DNA of 64,000 bases from Garcia nutans (lineage: Eukaryota > Streptophyta > Magnoliopsida > Malpighiales > Euphorbiaceae): assembly GCA_947685225.1 (NCBI GenBank), contig CANTUV010000002.1, positions 4,402,001 through 4,466,000 on the forward strand, given 5' to 3'. Below the pieces are notes generated by a model. It worked only from the letters and a program-made list of their open reading frames with translations, had not been told where the DNA came from and did no database searches. Positions 43,101 through 52,940 of this stretch are shown here, piece after piece. The stretch's first letter is position 1. The number at the start of each line of letters is the position of its first letter. The translations under genes and the position numbers were made by a program.

Positions 43101-43790
43101 TGTCGATTAGTCTGCAAAATAAACCAAAAAGATTCCTCAATAACAACAAAAGTATAGCATGATACAAAGTTACCGAAATGCCGGCAGTATAACGATAAAG
43201 CATAACCAAACATAATCCACCTATAGCAACACACGCTTAATCAACCAAAAGCAACAAACCAATCTGAACGACAACAATAAACATACCACAATAAAGGCAA
43301 TTCCCACAATAACAATACATTTTCCAAAAATAACGAGTAATTAAAACCCTACAAACGAAACAATCAATATATAACTCAAACCACAAACAAATTCAAAAAT
43401 AAATAAACGCCGATAAAATGGAATTCATAACAAACAAAATTAAAATTAATCAAATGTCGTAAAAATTACGAGAAATAAAAACATATCAGAATAAAGCAAA
43501 CACATCATGAAACTTCCAACTTCAAGGCAAAGACAAGAAGATACAAGGAATGTATATGAAAAATGAAAGAAAACAAAAAAAATTGCAAAAATTGAGATTT
43601 TGTACCTGAAAAGCAAAAACACGTGGAACGAGTAAATTCAATGGAAAATGAGCAAATGCATGCAAATAATGCAAGCCAGGAGTGAGAATCTCTCCTAAAG
43701 TGAGTGGGTGCGTGAATGCACCGATGGGAGTGCAAGAAAGTTGAGAGAAAATGAGAAAGAAAACTGAAAATTGCATGAAAAATGGCTTCG

Positions 43791-43804
43791 GTTCTATATA
43801 TAAA
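43791..43804 (-). promoter_or_regulatory. Internal TATA box upstream of the env-like ORF of Athila-H
   Basis: The minus strand reads TTTATATATAGAAC. It lies between the integrase end (44418) and the env-like ORF (starts 43100), with a palindromic array of the LTR type ending 5-10 bases upstream. Leader-like pyrimidine-rich sequence follows for about 690 bases (43101-43790), without another gene. Confidence 0.5.
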
Positions 43805-44225
43805 GACGTCGGCACGCCCATTGACACGCCCGTGTCACTGGGCGTGGGCTATAGTATAAAAGACAGTGTACATGACAAGCTCACAGACACGACCGTGCCA
43901 ATGGGCATGTCACAGGTACTGGATGAAATGATAATCGACACGCCCACAAACACGGGCGTGTCACATGTACTGTGACAACCAAGCAAACGACACTCCCACT
44001 AGTTTGGGCGTGTTCTGAGGGCGTGCTGGATAATTTGTCGTCATTTTTTTGGTTTTTTTTAAAGACACGTCCATGGACACAGGAGTGTCACTGAACGTGT
44101 TATAGCTACTGTTTCTCATGAAAAATGACACGCTCATAGACACGTCCGTGTCACTGAACGTGTTGTAGCTACTGCCTGAAAAAAATAATGACATGCCCAA
44201 TGACACAGGCGTGTCCTTTAATATG
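43805..44225 (-). repeat. Palindromic GACACGCCC array inside Athila-H
   Basis: It includes GGCACGCCCATTGACACGCC + CGTGTCACTGGGCGTG at 43811-43846, GACACGCCCACAAACACGGG + CGTGTC at 43938-43963, and three weaker pairs with TATAGCTACTGT, GTAGCTACTGC and CATGTACTGTG. The layout matches the arrays of the LTR promoters although this is an internal position. Confidence 0.85.
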
Positions 44226-44417
44226 CTCAATTTACTCCTCAAAATCAAATTTCCTCTACAAATTCAAATGAATGCAAAACAAACAAATAACCACCCAATA
44301 AAAGAAAGATAAAACTAAAACAAAATGACGACATAAACCAAAAACATAAAAAGGTGGGTTGTCTCCCACCCATCACTTCTTTAATGTCATATTAGTTGGA
44401 TGGTAGGGTAAACTTCC

Positions 44418-46284
44418 CTAGTCTTGGAGGTGTAAAACCTCTTTCAAGTCTTGTATTTCCCCTTCGAGGTATAATTTGAGCCTGTGCCCATTAACTTTAA
44501 AATCTCCTTTTTTCGGGTGAGTTATTTCAGCCACTCCATAGGGGAAAACTTCCTTAACAGTAAAAGGACCAGACCATCGAGACTTTAACTTACCCGAAAA
44601 GAGTCGAAGCCTTGAATTGTACAATAATACCTGATCTCCAGCTTGAAACTCTTTCCTATCCTTAATGCGAGCATCATGCCATTTCTTGGTACGCTCCTTA
44701 TACATTCTGGCATTGTTATAAGCTTGCAACCTCCACTCATCCAACTCGTTTGCCTACAACATTCTTTGTTCACCTGAACGAGCTAGATCAAGGTTAATCT
44801 GTTTAATAGCCCAATATGCATTATGTTCAATTTTGACAGGTAAATGACAAGCTTTTCCATATACTAGTCTAAACGGCGTAGTGCCCAAAGGAGTTTTAAA
44901 TGCAGTCCTAAAAGCCCATAGAGCATTGTCCAATTTCTCAGACCAATCCTTTTGGGATCGTTCTTTAGTTTTTTCCAGAATTCGTTTAATCTCCATATTC
45001 GTATTCTCAACTTGGCCACTAGTTTGGGGATGATAGGGAGTAGCAAACCTATGTGTAACTCCTAGTCTTTTAAAAACTTTCTCAAGCTGAAAGTTACAAA
45101 ACTGAGTACCCCTATCACTTATAATTGCTTTTGGTGTACCAAATCGAGAAAACAACTTCTTCAAAAACTTCATCACAACCCTAGCATCATTGGTTGCCAA
45201 GGTTTGGGCTTCCGGCCATTTAGACACATAATCTATAGCTACAAGAATATATTTGTTACCAAAAGAATTTGGAAGCAGTCCCATAAAATCGATTCCCCAT
45301 ACATCAAAGACTTCACACACTAAATTCCATTTTGGGACATCTCATCACGAGATGAAATGTTTCCAGTCCTTTGGCAACGATCACATCTGTTCACAAATTT
45401 GTAGCTATCCCTAAACAAAGTGGGCCAATAAAATCCTGATTCTAGTACCTTTTGAGCAGTCCTATTGGCTCCCATATGACCACCAGCTGGTCCAGCATGG
45501 CATTGATTAAGAATGTTCATTGTTTCGGGCCATGCCACACATTGTCGGATCATGTGATCCTTACATAATCTAAACAAAAAAGGATCCTCCCAAAAATAAT
45601 ATTTTAAGTCAGAAAAGAATTTCTTCTTTGCTTGATAAGTTAAGTCCTTAGGAAGTTCCCTAGCAGCTAAATAGTTAGCAAAATCTGCAAACCAAGGTGT
45701 TTCAAAATTTAAATTACTTACCTCACTTACCATGGCGTATAGCTTCTCATCGGAGAAGTGATCATCAATGTCCCCTTCTTGAAACTTCTCCAAAGTTGGA
45801 TTTTCCAAGCGAGAAAGATGATCTGCTGCAAGATTTTTAGCTCCCTTCTTGTCTTGAATCATCAAGTCAAATTCCTGCAACAACAAAACTCAACGGATTA
45901 GCCTAGGCTTAGCATCAATCTTCGCAAATAAGTACCTCAAAGTTGAATGATCCATATAAACAATCACTTTTGACAAGATTACATATGATCTAAACTTGTC
46001 AAAAGCAAAAACCACAGCCAGCAGCTCTTTCTCTGTAGTTGTGTAATTAGCTTGAGCTATGTTCAGAGTCTTGCTTGCATAGTAGATAGGCTGGAAGTAT
46101 TTCTCCTTGCGTTGACCCAAGACTGCTCCCACTGCAAAGTCACTTGCATCGCACATTAGCTCAAATGGTAGATTCCAATTGGGAGCTACCATGATTGGAG
46201 CATGGGTCAATTTCTCCTTAAGAGTTGTGAATGCTCTCAAACATTCCTCATAAAAAAAATCCACATCTTTCTCTAGGAGTCTTG
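44418..46284 (-). pseudogene. Athila-H RNase H and integrase, broken
   Basis: From the E4 insertion site leftward: LLEKDVDFFYEECLRAF, RNase H (FELMCDASDFAVGAVLGQ, TEKELLAVV, VYMDHSTLRYLF), TGA at 45890-45892 replacing the expected Trp in LIRWVLLLQEF, ADHLSRLEN, integrase zinc site (CHAGPAGGHMG, CDRCQ), a frameshift near 45320, and the DDE core (GIDFMG, IISDRGTQF, QVENTN). A TAG near 44752 replaces Gln before ANELDEWR, then the integrase C-terminus (VLLYNSRLRLFSGKLKSRW) ends at 44418. Relative to expected codons, both stops are G:C to A:T changes. No chromodomain is present, as expected for Athila. Confidence 0.9.
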
Positions 46285-46556
46285 TGTTTTATTAGATTTT
46301 GTTATAGTTTTGTGTCTTGTTTGTTATGTTAATTATTGTTTTATTTAGGTATTTTGTTAGTTTTAATCAGTTTGTTTTGTGTTTTCTTTAATTGTGGTAG
46401 TTTTAGTGTTTATGTCATTTTTGATCTAGTTTTTAGTATGTGTTTATGTTTTGATTGTTAATGTTTATTTATTGCTTGTTTAAGTTTTGTTTGCAAGTTT
46501 TGTGCTAGGTTAAACAGGCAAGGAAACAAATTGAAGGAGAAAGGGCAGTGGCTGAC

Positions 46557-46988
46557 ACAGGCAGAGGACACGGCAAAGTCATCTGGTTGTGTCCCATACC
46601 AAGTTAAAAAGAAGAACAAGTCCCAGTAGCAGACACATGCAAGGGACACGGCCAAGTCTTGTGGCCGTGTCCCTCCAAAGAAGCCCAACATGGCCAAGTC
46701 ACCTTGACTTGGCCGTGTCTCACCAATTCCAAAGGGCAAAGAGAAGCAAATTCCACAGAGGCAGACACAGGCAAGGGACACGGCCAAGTCACCTGGCCGT
46801 GTCCCTCCAACAAGGTGCAACACGGCCAAGTCAAGCTCCACTGGGCCGTGTCACTCAACAAAGAAGAAAAGAAGATCAAAAGCATTCAGTGGTGGACACA
46901 TGCAAGGGACACGGCCAAGTCTTGTGGCCGTGTCCCTCCAAAAGCCACTCACACGGCCAAGTCACATCTGACTTGGCCGTGTCCCTCA
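46557..46988 (+). repeat. Higher-order palindromic array in E4 5' LTR
   Basis: Seven hairpin-forming pairs of GGACACGGCCAAGTC and GACTTGGCCGTGTCC type. They are arranged as a higher-order repeat of about 131 bases with two hairpins per unit: units start at 46629, 46761 and 46892 with G(C/T)(A/G)GACACA..CAAGGGACACG. The 3' LTR has the same array at 51490-51930. Open frames read across it on both strands are by-products. Confidence 0.93.
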
Positions 46989-47025
46989 TGAAGAAAACAC
47001 GCAGCGGATTTTTAAAGCGACGTTT

Positions 47026-47036
47026 CATATAAAAGG
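47026..47036 (+). promoter_or_regulatory. TATA box of E4 5' LTR
   Basis: CATATAAAAGG, about 40 bases downstream of the last palindrome. The same sequence occurs at 51964-51974 in the 3' LTR. Confidence 0.7.
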
Positions 47037-48002
47037 AAGGGGAGAGCTTAGGGTTAGAACTGTTGACGATTTGGAGAATTGTTTTGAGCCATCAGAGAGA
47101 GTGAAGTTAGGGTTTAGCTTTATTTTCTTGATTTTGATTTCACTTTTGATTACTTTAGCTTAGATTAGATTGTTCTAGCCATTGTTTCATCCTTCTTGCA
47201 AGATTTGAACAAGAGATTCTTCAGAAGCTTCAAGGAGTTGTAACTTGGTTTTGTTCTCGAACTTATTCTCTTTATTTACATTGAAATTGTTTTAATGGAT
47301 ATTATCATGTCTATTTTGATTTCTTTGATCATTAATGAGATGAATATGTTTGATTGCATTATGAACTAATTTGATCTAGTCTAGGGTTTTTATGGATCTG
47401 CTATGATTGTATGAATTGGTTATTCTCTTAGCTAATAATTTCTTTTGCCTTTATTGAATGAAATATTGTTACATATAATTGATTGGCCACCAATTGTTGT
47501 TTTAGGTATTAGATGATGGATTGAGAGATGAAGTCTAATGCTGGAACAATTCAATTAAGGACTTAGGTGAATTAGAGATATAACCTATTAAAAAGATTGT
47601 TTTAATTATAACAAGATTAGTTGTAAGAGGTTTGAATGCGAGAGCTTATTTCCTTGACTCAATTAATTAAGTTGTTTGAGATTTAATCTTTGAAATTAAA
47701 TTAGTTAAGTGGAATAACCGTTCATACAAATAAGTAGTAGAGAAGTCCAAACCCTAGGCCTTTTTATCAAGTGAATCAAAACATCAGCTCTTGTTTACTT
47801 TTATTGTTTTTAAACTTCAATTAAACTTCTTCTTTAGTTAGCAATTTAAATTTATTCATTACTTGTTACTTTTATTCTATAAACAATTAGCCACTTTAGC
47901 TTCCTTGAGAGAACGACCTTGGGGCGATCACCTTTGCTATAGCTAACTCGTATACTTGCGAGTGACGCTTTGTGGTAGAGTTAATTTGAGCGTAACAAGT
48001 TT

Positions 48003-48020
48003 TTGGCGCCGCTGCCGGGG
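48003..48020 (+). other. Primer binding site of E4 (tRNA-Asp type)
   Basis: TTTGGCGCCGCTGCCGGGGA starts at about 48002, a few bases after the LTR. Plant tRNA-Asp ends CCCCGGCAACGGCGCCA; the complement TGGCGCCGTTGCCGGGG matches with one change. Athila elements are known to use this primer. Confidence 0.8.
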
Positions 48021-48165
48021 AGGCTAATTGGCGTAATTGTTTATTTAAAATAAATAAATTAATTAATTAATTAATTAAAAAATATTTTAGATTATTTTTC
48101 ATTGTTTTCATTTTATTTTATTTGTCTTTTGCTTTTGATATTTCTTTTTCTAGAAATTTTTGTTT

Positions 48166-49137
48166 ATGCAAGGCAGGAGATCACTCGAAGGAGAGCTACA
48201 TCCTTTTATTCCAGAAATTCAGAGAGTGAAGAGGAGCAGGGAAGAGTTTGAGCTATACACAGGATTTGATACTTCAGAGGAAGACACTTCGGATTTTGAG
48301 TCAGAATCTGCACAATCTGTTAAAATGGCTGGAGAAAGACAAAGGACGATGAGAGACTTTACTAGACCTGTCATTGGAACTTCTACTTCTTGCATAAGAC
48401 TGACAGATGCAGCAAGAAACTATGAATTGAAGAACATCCATTACAATATGCTGCCATCATTCTATGGAGTTCCAAATGAAGATCCTTTGAACTTTATTCG
48501 GGATTTCTACTCCACCCTCAACACTTTTCCTTTGGGAGGACTAACAGAAGATCAGTTGAGGATGAGATGTTTCCCTTATACTTTGAAGGATAGGGCAAAG
48601 AGCTGGCTCATGATGTTGCCTAAAAATTCACTGACAACTTGGGAGCAAGTTTATAACAAGTTCATGGGCAAGTTCTATTCACACCAAAAGACAGCTGAGT
48701 TGAGAGGGAAGATTGCTACATTCTCTCAATTTGAAGGAGAGCCATTTCATGAGGCTTGGGACAAATTCAAGATGTTATTGATCCAGTGTCCACATCATCA
48801 CTACCCACTTCAACTCCTTAATCAGTTTTTCTATGATGGTCTCACCCAGCAATTTCAGAACACTGTTGATAATGCAGCTGGGGGAGCCATGGGAGAAAAG
48901 ACAGCTGATGAGACTTATGAGATCTTTGAGATGTTGGGAGCTAATTCTCAACAAAAGAGTGTAAGGGGAAGAAGTAAAGGGGTGAATCAACTGGAAGCCA
49001 ATACTGAAATGGTTAGTCAAATAGCTGAGTTGACAAGGCAGGTTCAGATGCTAATCATGAAGAACAATATTTCTTCATCTACTCAAGAAGTGTATGGAAT
49101 CTGTGGGACATTTGGACATGGAGAAAATATTGGTTAG
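48166..49137 (+). CDS. Truncated Gag of E4
   Basis: The ATG at 48166 (MQGRRSLEGEL) gives an open frame of 323 codons. The gag capsid-type domain spans roughly residues 80-260: FYGVPNEDPLNFIRDF, LKDRAKSWLMMLP, WEQVYNKFMGKFY, EAWDKFKMLLIQCPHH, FYDGLTQQFQNTVDNAAGG. The frame ends at VYGICGTFGHGENIG, in the middle of what should be a zinc knuckle with the first Cys changed to Tyr, because the internal deletion begins there. It could still make a capsid-like protein lacking nucleic-acid binding. Confidence 0.85.
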   Translation: MQGRRSLEGELHPFIPEIQRVKRSREEFELYTGFDTSEEDTSDFESESAQSVKMAGERQRTMRDFTRPVIGTSTSCIRLTDAARNYELKNIHYNMLPSFYGVPNEDPLNFIRDFYSTLNTFPLGGLTEDQLRMRCFPYTLKDRAKSWLMMLPKNSLTTWEQVYNKFMGKFYSHQKTAELRGKIATFSQFEGEPFHEAWDKFKMLLIQCPHHHYPLQLLNQFFYDGLTQQFQNTVDNAAGGAMGEKTADETYEIFEMLGANSQQKSVRGRSKGVNQLEANTEMVSQIAELTRQVQMLIMKNNISSSTQEVYGICGTFGHGENIG

Positions 49138-49628
49138 CCAATATTTTTGATACTGTAGCTAATAAAAGGAGGGTGGCAATTTGTGTTGGAGGATTGATCA
49201 CTACATTACCAGTAGCCCTTGTTGAGGATTTTGACCCGAGTACTACTCGGAAGACTCGAATTTTGGGTAATGATTCCTTGGATTTAGCTACCCTTGAGAA
49301 GATGCACATGGTGGTGCATAGGAGAGGGACTTTTGTGATGCCTTCAGCTGAGCCTGAAGCACCGGGGGACAGGCAGAAGAGAGCCCGGGTTGAAGAGGAG
49401 TCAGACTCGGATTCTTTAGGTCTAGATGAGGATGCTCCGGTCTCGGAACATCAAGAGGTACTTCTGAGGATTGAGGCCCTGGAGGGCAAAGTGGATCGAC
49501 TGGATAGCAAGGTGGATCGTAACCATGCTGAGATCTTACATCAGATGGAACAGATTAACAGTAACCTTGCGACGATCTTGAGTCTCCATCCCTCAGCTGC
49601 ATCATCTTCTCGCCCATATTTTCCATAG
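49138..49628 (+). pseudogene. C-terminal remnant of the env-like ORF in E4
   Basis: After the deletion junction, a frame reading NIFDTVANKRRVAICVGGLI ... LEKMHMVVHRRGTFVMPS, then an acidic stretch and a coiled-coil-like LLRIEALEGKVDRLDSK, ends at 49628. Basic and GGLIT segments resemble the later part of Athila ORF-1 proteins. The first ATG in frame is at 49173. The N-terminal half was removed with pol. Whether it is translated is unknown. Confidence 0.55.
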
Positions 49629-51221
49629 ATTTTCAGTCCTTGCTTTTATTTTATTTAGTGTACTTTTGTTTTATTTTTCGTTTTTGTTTTTCATGTTAAA
49701 ACTTTTGTGTTTGGATATTTTATTGTACTTTTGTTATAAAACTTTTGTGTTTGTGATGGAAAGCTAGGGTTTTTGCCTCGCCAGGTACATGGAAGACAGG
49801 TTGTCCTCTAACTCTTTTTATTTATTATTCTTGTTTTCCATTGAGGACAATGTCAATTTTAAGTGTGGGGTACTCTTTAAGATTTTCTTTAATTCGTGTT
49901 TTGTTTCTCGCTGTGTGTTGTATTGTGTTATGCATGGCATAATTGTTGAAAATTTATCGATCTTTTCTTTGATTCTAGCTTTGTAGTTGAGACTTTAGTA
50001 TCAACATAGATATTAGCAGTTGAATTCATTTAGGATCGATTTTCACATTCTGCAATTCATGACATATAAATCTTTGTGAACCCACCTGTTGAGTTTTGAG
50101 CCTCATGTTTGATATTATTTTCAATTGATTTTCTTTTCTTAAGTGTGCACCTTCATGATTTTTGCGTCTCTAGAGTTTGCTTTTGCATACTAATTGAACT
50201 CACATTATGATTTAATTTCAAGTTTTAAAGTGATGAAGGCAAATTAGGTTAGCCCTTTAGCTTAAAAAGACCTCCCTTAATATTGATTTCCTTAGTGAGC
50301 CAAGTTGAGCTTTTGACCTTTTCTTGTTTGATCAAAACAATTCTCAACTTAACATGTTCTTATTTTCATCATACCTGCATTAAGGAATGGAGTTTTATGA
50401 TATGACAATAGGGTGGTTTATTTCAAAGTGTGGGGTAAGCGATAAAAATTGTTTTTGGTATTGCTATTTGGGGTTGAAATGCATACTTAGCACATTGTAT
50501 TAGATTAAGAGTTGACTATTCTTTTCCTCTACAAGTTAAGCTAGATGATCTATGCAATGATATATTTTGTATATATGTATTTAAAAATATATATATATAT
50601 GTTTATTATAAAAAAATAAATAAATAATAAAAAAAAGAGAAAGAGAGAAAATAAAAGAAAAGTTATATATATATATACAAAATTCATATATGTTCTAGCA
50701 TTGGTTATCAAAAGAGGAATGTTGACTCATGTATTTTTATGCAAGTATGTAAGATTATCAAGGGTTGGTGAGTATGCCATTTGAGGGAGCTATGTGTTTC
50801 TTAGCAAGAGTATTGTCTCATTTAGATACTCCATTCCTTGATGCTCCAGCTTAAATGCCTTTTCTCACACCTTTACCTTATCCCCATTACATCCAAATGA
50901 AAGACCTTCAGATTATTTCTTGAGAAAATCAGTGAGGGAGATTGGATAATTAAGCAAGTTTATGGCAGTATGCAGTTATGAGTGGTTTGAGTGATTAAGC
51001 TTTGAAATTGAGTGAAACACTTAGATGAGAGATAAGATTTGTATGTCTGAATTAATGAATGAGTTAAGAAAATCTTGATTGAAGGAAATTGCAATTATTT
51101 ATGTCTGATGTCTTGAAGTATTTCATCTATATGCTGGAATTATAGTTAAGATTGTTTGAATTTTTAATTTATGCCATGTGAATTTGCTTGAGGACAAGCA
51201 AAGTTTTAAGTGTGGGGTAGT
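49629..51221 (+). other. 3' non-coding region of E4 with repeated polypurine-tract-like segments
   Basis: There is no gene. TTGAGGACAATGTC..TTTTAAGTGTGGGGTAC (49851-49882) and CTTGAGGACAAGCAAAG..AAGTGTGGGGTAG (51188-51220) are direct copies, with a third AAAGTGTGGGGTAAG at 50425-50439. The last one abuts the 3' LTR and is the functional polypurine tract. TA runs occur near 50570-50690. Confidence 0.75.
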
Positions 51222-52935
51222 TGTTTTATTAGATTTTGTTATAGTTGTGTGTCTTGTTTGTTATGTTAATTATTGTTTTATTTAGGTATTTTGTTAGTTT
51301 TAATCGGTTTGTTTTGTGTTTTCTTTAATTGTGGTAGTTTTAGTGTTTATGTCATTTTTGATCTAGTTTTTAGTATGTGTTTATGTTTTGATTGTTAATG
51401 TTTATTTATTGCTTGTTTAAGTTTTGTTTGCAAGTTTTGTGTTAGGTTAAACAGGCAAGGAAACAAATTGAAGGAGAAAGGGGTAGTGGCTGACACAAGC
51501 AGAGGACACGGCCAAGTCATCTGGCCGTGTTCCATACCATGTTAAAAAGAAGAACAAGTCCCAGTAGCAGACACATGCAAGGGACACGGCCAAGTCTTGT
51601 GGCCGTGTCCCTCCAAAGAAGCCCAACACGGCCAAGTCACCTTGACTTGGCCGTGTCTCACCAATTCCAAAGGGCAAAGAGAAGCAAATTCCACAGAGGC
51701 AGACACAGGCAAGGGACACGGCCAAGTCACCTGGCCGTGTCCCTGCAACAAGGTGCAACACGGCCAAGTCAAGCTCCACTAGGCCGTGTCACTCAACAAA
51801 GAAGAAAAGAAGATCAAAAGCATTCAGTGGTAGACACATGCAAGGGACACGGCCAAGTCTTGTGGCCGTGTTCCTCCAAAAGCCACTCACACGGCCAAGT
51901 CACATCTGACTTGGCCGTGTCCCTCATGAAGAAAACACGCAGCGGATTTTTAAAGCGACGTTTCATATAAAAGGAAGGGGAGAGCTTAGGGTTAGAATTG
52001 TTGACGATTTGGAGAATTGTTTTGAGCCGTCAGAGAGAGTGAAGTTAGGGTTTAGCTTTGTTTTCTTGATTTTGATTTCACTTTTGATTACTTTAGCTTA
52101 GATTAGATTGTTCTAGCCATTGTTTCATCCTTCTTGCAAGATTTGAACAAGAGATTCTTCAGAAGCTTCAAGGAGTTGTAACTTGGTTTTGTTCTCGAAC
52201 TTATTCTCTTTATTTACATTGAAATTGTTTTAATGGATATTATCATGTCTATTTTGATTTCTTTGATCATTAATGAGATGAATATGTTTGATTGCATTAT
52301 GAACTAATTTGATCTAGTCTAGGGTTTTTATGGATCTGCTATGATTGTATGAATTGGTTATTCTCTTAGCTAATAATTTCTTTTGCCTTTATTGAATGAA
52401 ATATTGTTACATATAATTAATTGGCCACCAATTGTTGTTTTAGGTATTAGATGATGGATTGAGAGATGAAGTCTAATGCTGGAACAATTCAATTAAGGAC
52501 TTAGGTGAATTAGAGATATAACCTATTAAAAAGATTGTTTCAATTATAACAAGATTAGTTGTAAGAGGTTTGAATGCGAGAGCTTATTTCCTTGACTCAA
52601 TTAATTATGTTGTTTGAGATTTAATCTTTGAAATTAAATTAGTTAAGTGGAATAACCGTTCATACAAATAAGTAGTAGAGAAGTGCAAACCCTAGGCCTT
52701 TTTATCAAGTGAATCAAAACATCAGCTCTTGTTTACTTTTATTGTTTTTAAACTTCAATTAAACTTCTTCTTTAGTTAGCAATTTAAATTTATTCATTAC
52801 TTGTTACTTTTATTCTATAAACAATTAGCCACTTTAGCTTCCTTGAGAGAACGACCTTGGGGCGATCATCTTTGCTACAGCTACCTCGTATACTTGCGAG
52901 TGACGCTTTTTGGTAGAGTTAATTTGAGCGTAACA
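51222..52935 (+). mobile_element. 3' LTR of E4
   Basis: TGTTTTATTAG to GAGCGTAACA, followed by the target duplication TCTTG. The palindromes in this copy are closer to perfect than in the 5' LTR (for example CATCTGGCCGTG here, CATCTGGTTGTG there). Confidence 0.95.
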
Positions 52936-52940
52936 TCTTG

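Larger units (their letters stand above)
46285..47997 (+). mobile_element. 5' LTR of E4
   Basis: TGTTTTATTAGATTTTG to GAGCGTAACA. U3 holds the palindromic array, then a TATA box, and the transcribed part carries a TAGGGTTTAG-containing leader. Confidence 0.95.
46285..52935 (+). mobile_element. Non-autonomous Athila derivative E4 (6.65 kb) with target duplication TCTTG
   Basis: Two similar LTRs of 1.71 kb, TCTTG at 46280-46284 and 52936-52940, a tRNA-Asp-type PBS, gag, a remnant of the env-like ORF, a polypurine tract, and no protease, reverse transcriptase, RNase H or integrase. By eye I count roughly 25 differences between the LTRs (about 1.5 %), many of them transitions inside the palindromic array. 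Removing E4 and one TCTTG restores the Athila-H frame RPLTRLLEKD. It must have moved with enzymes supplied by another element. Confidence 0.95.

Noticed and set aside
43505..43827. Small proteins read from the leader between the internal TATA box and the env-like ORF
   Set aside because: Overlapping frames of low complexity (Phe/Leu/Ser-rich), no similarity, part runs into the palindromic array.
46557..46988. CRISPR-like appearance of regularly repeated palindromes
   Set aside because: Repeats are inverted pairs in a eukaryotic LTR, spacers are themselves repeated, and no cas genes or leader exist.
46458..47032. Several 90-147 codon open frames over the E4 arrays
   Set aside because: They run across inverted repeats on both strands and are duplicated in the other LTR; no coding signal beyond repeat structure.
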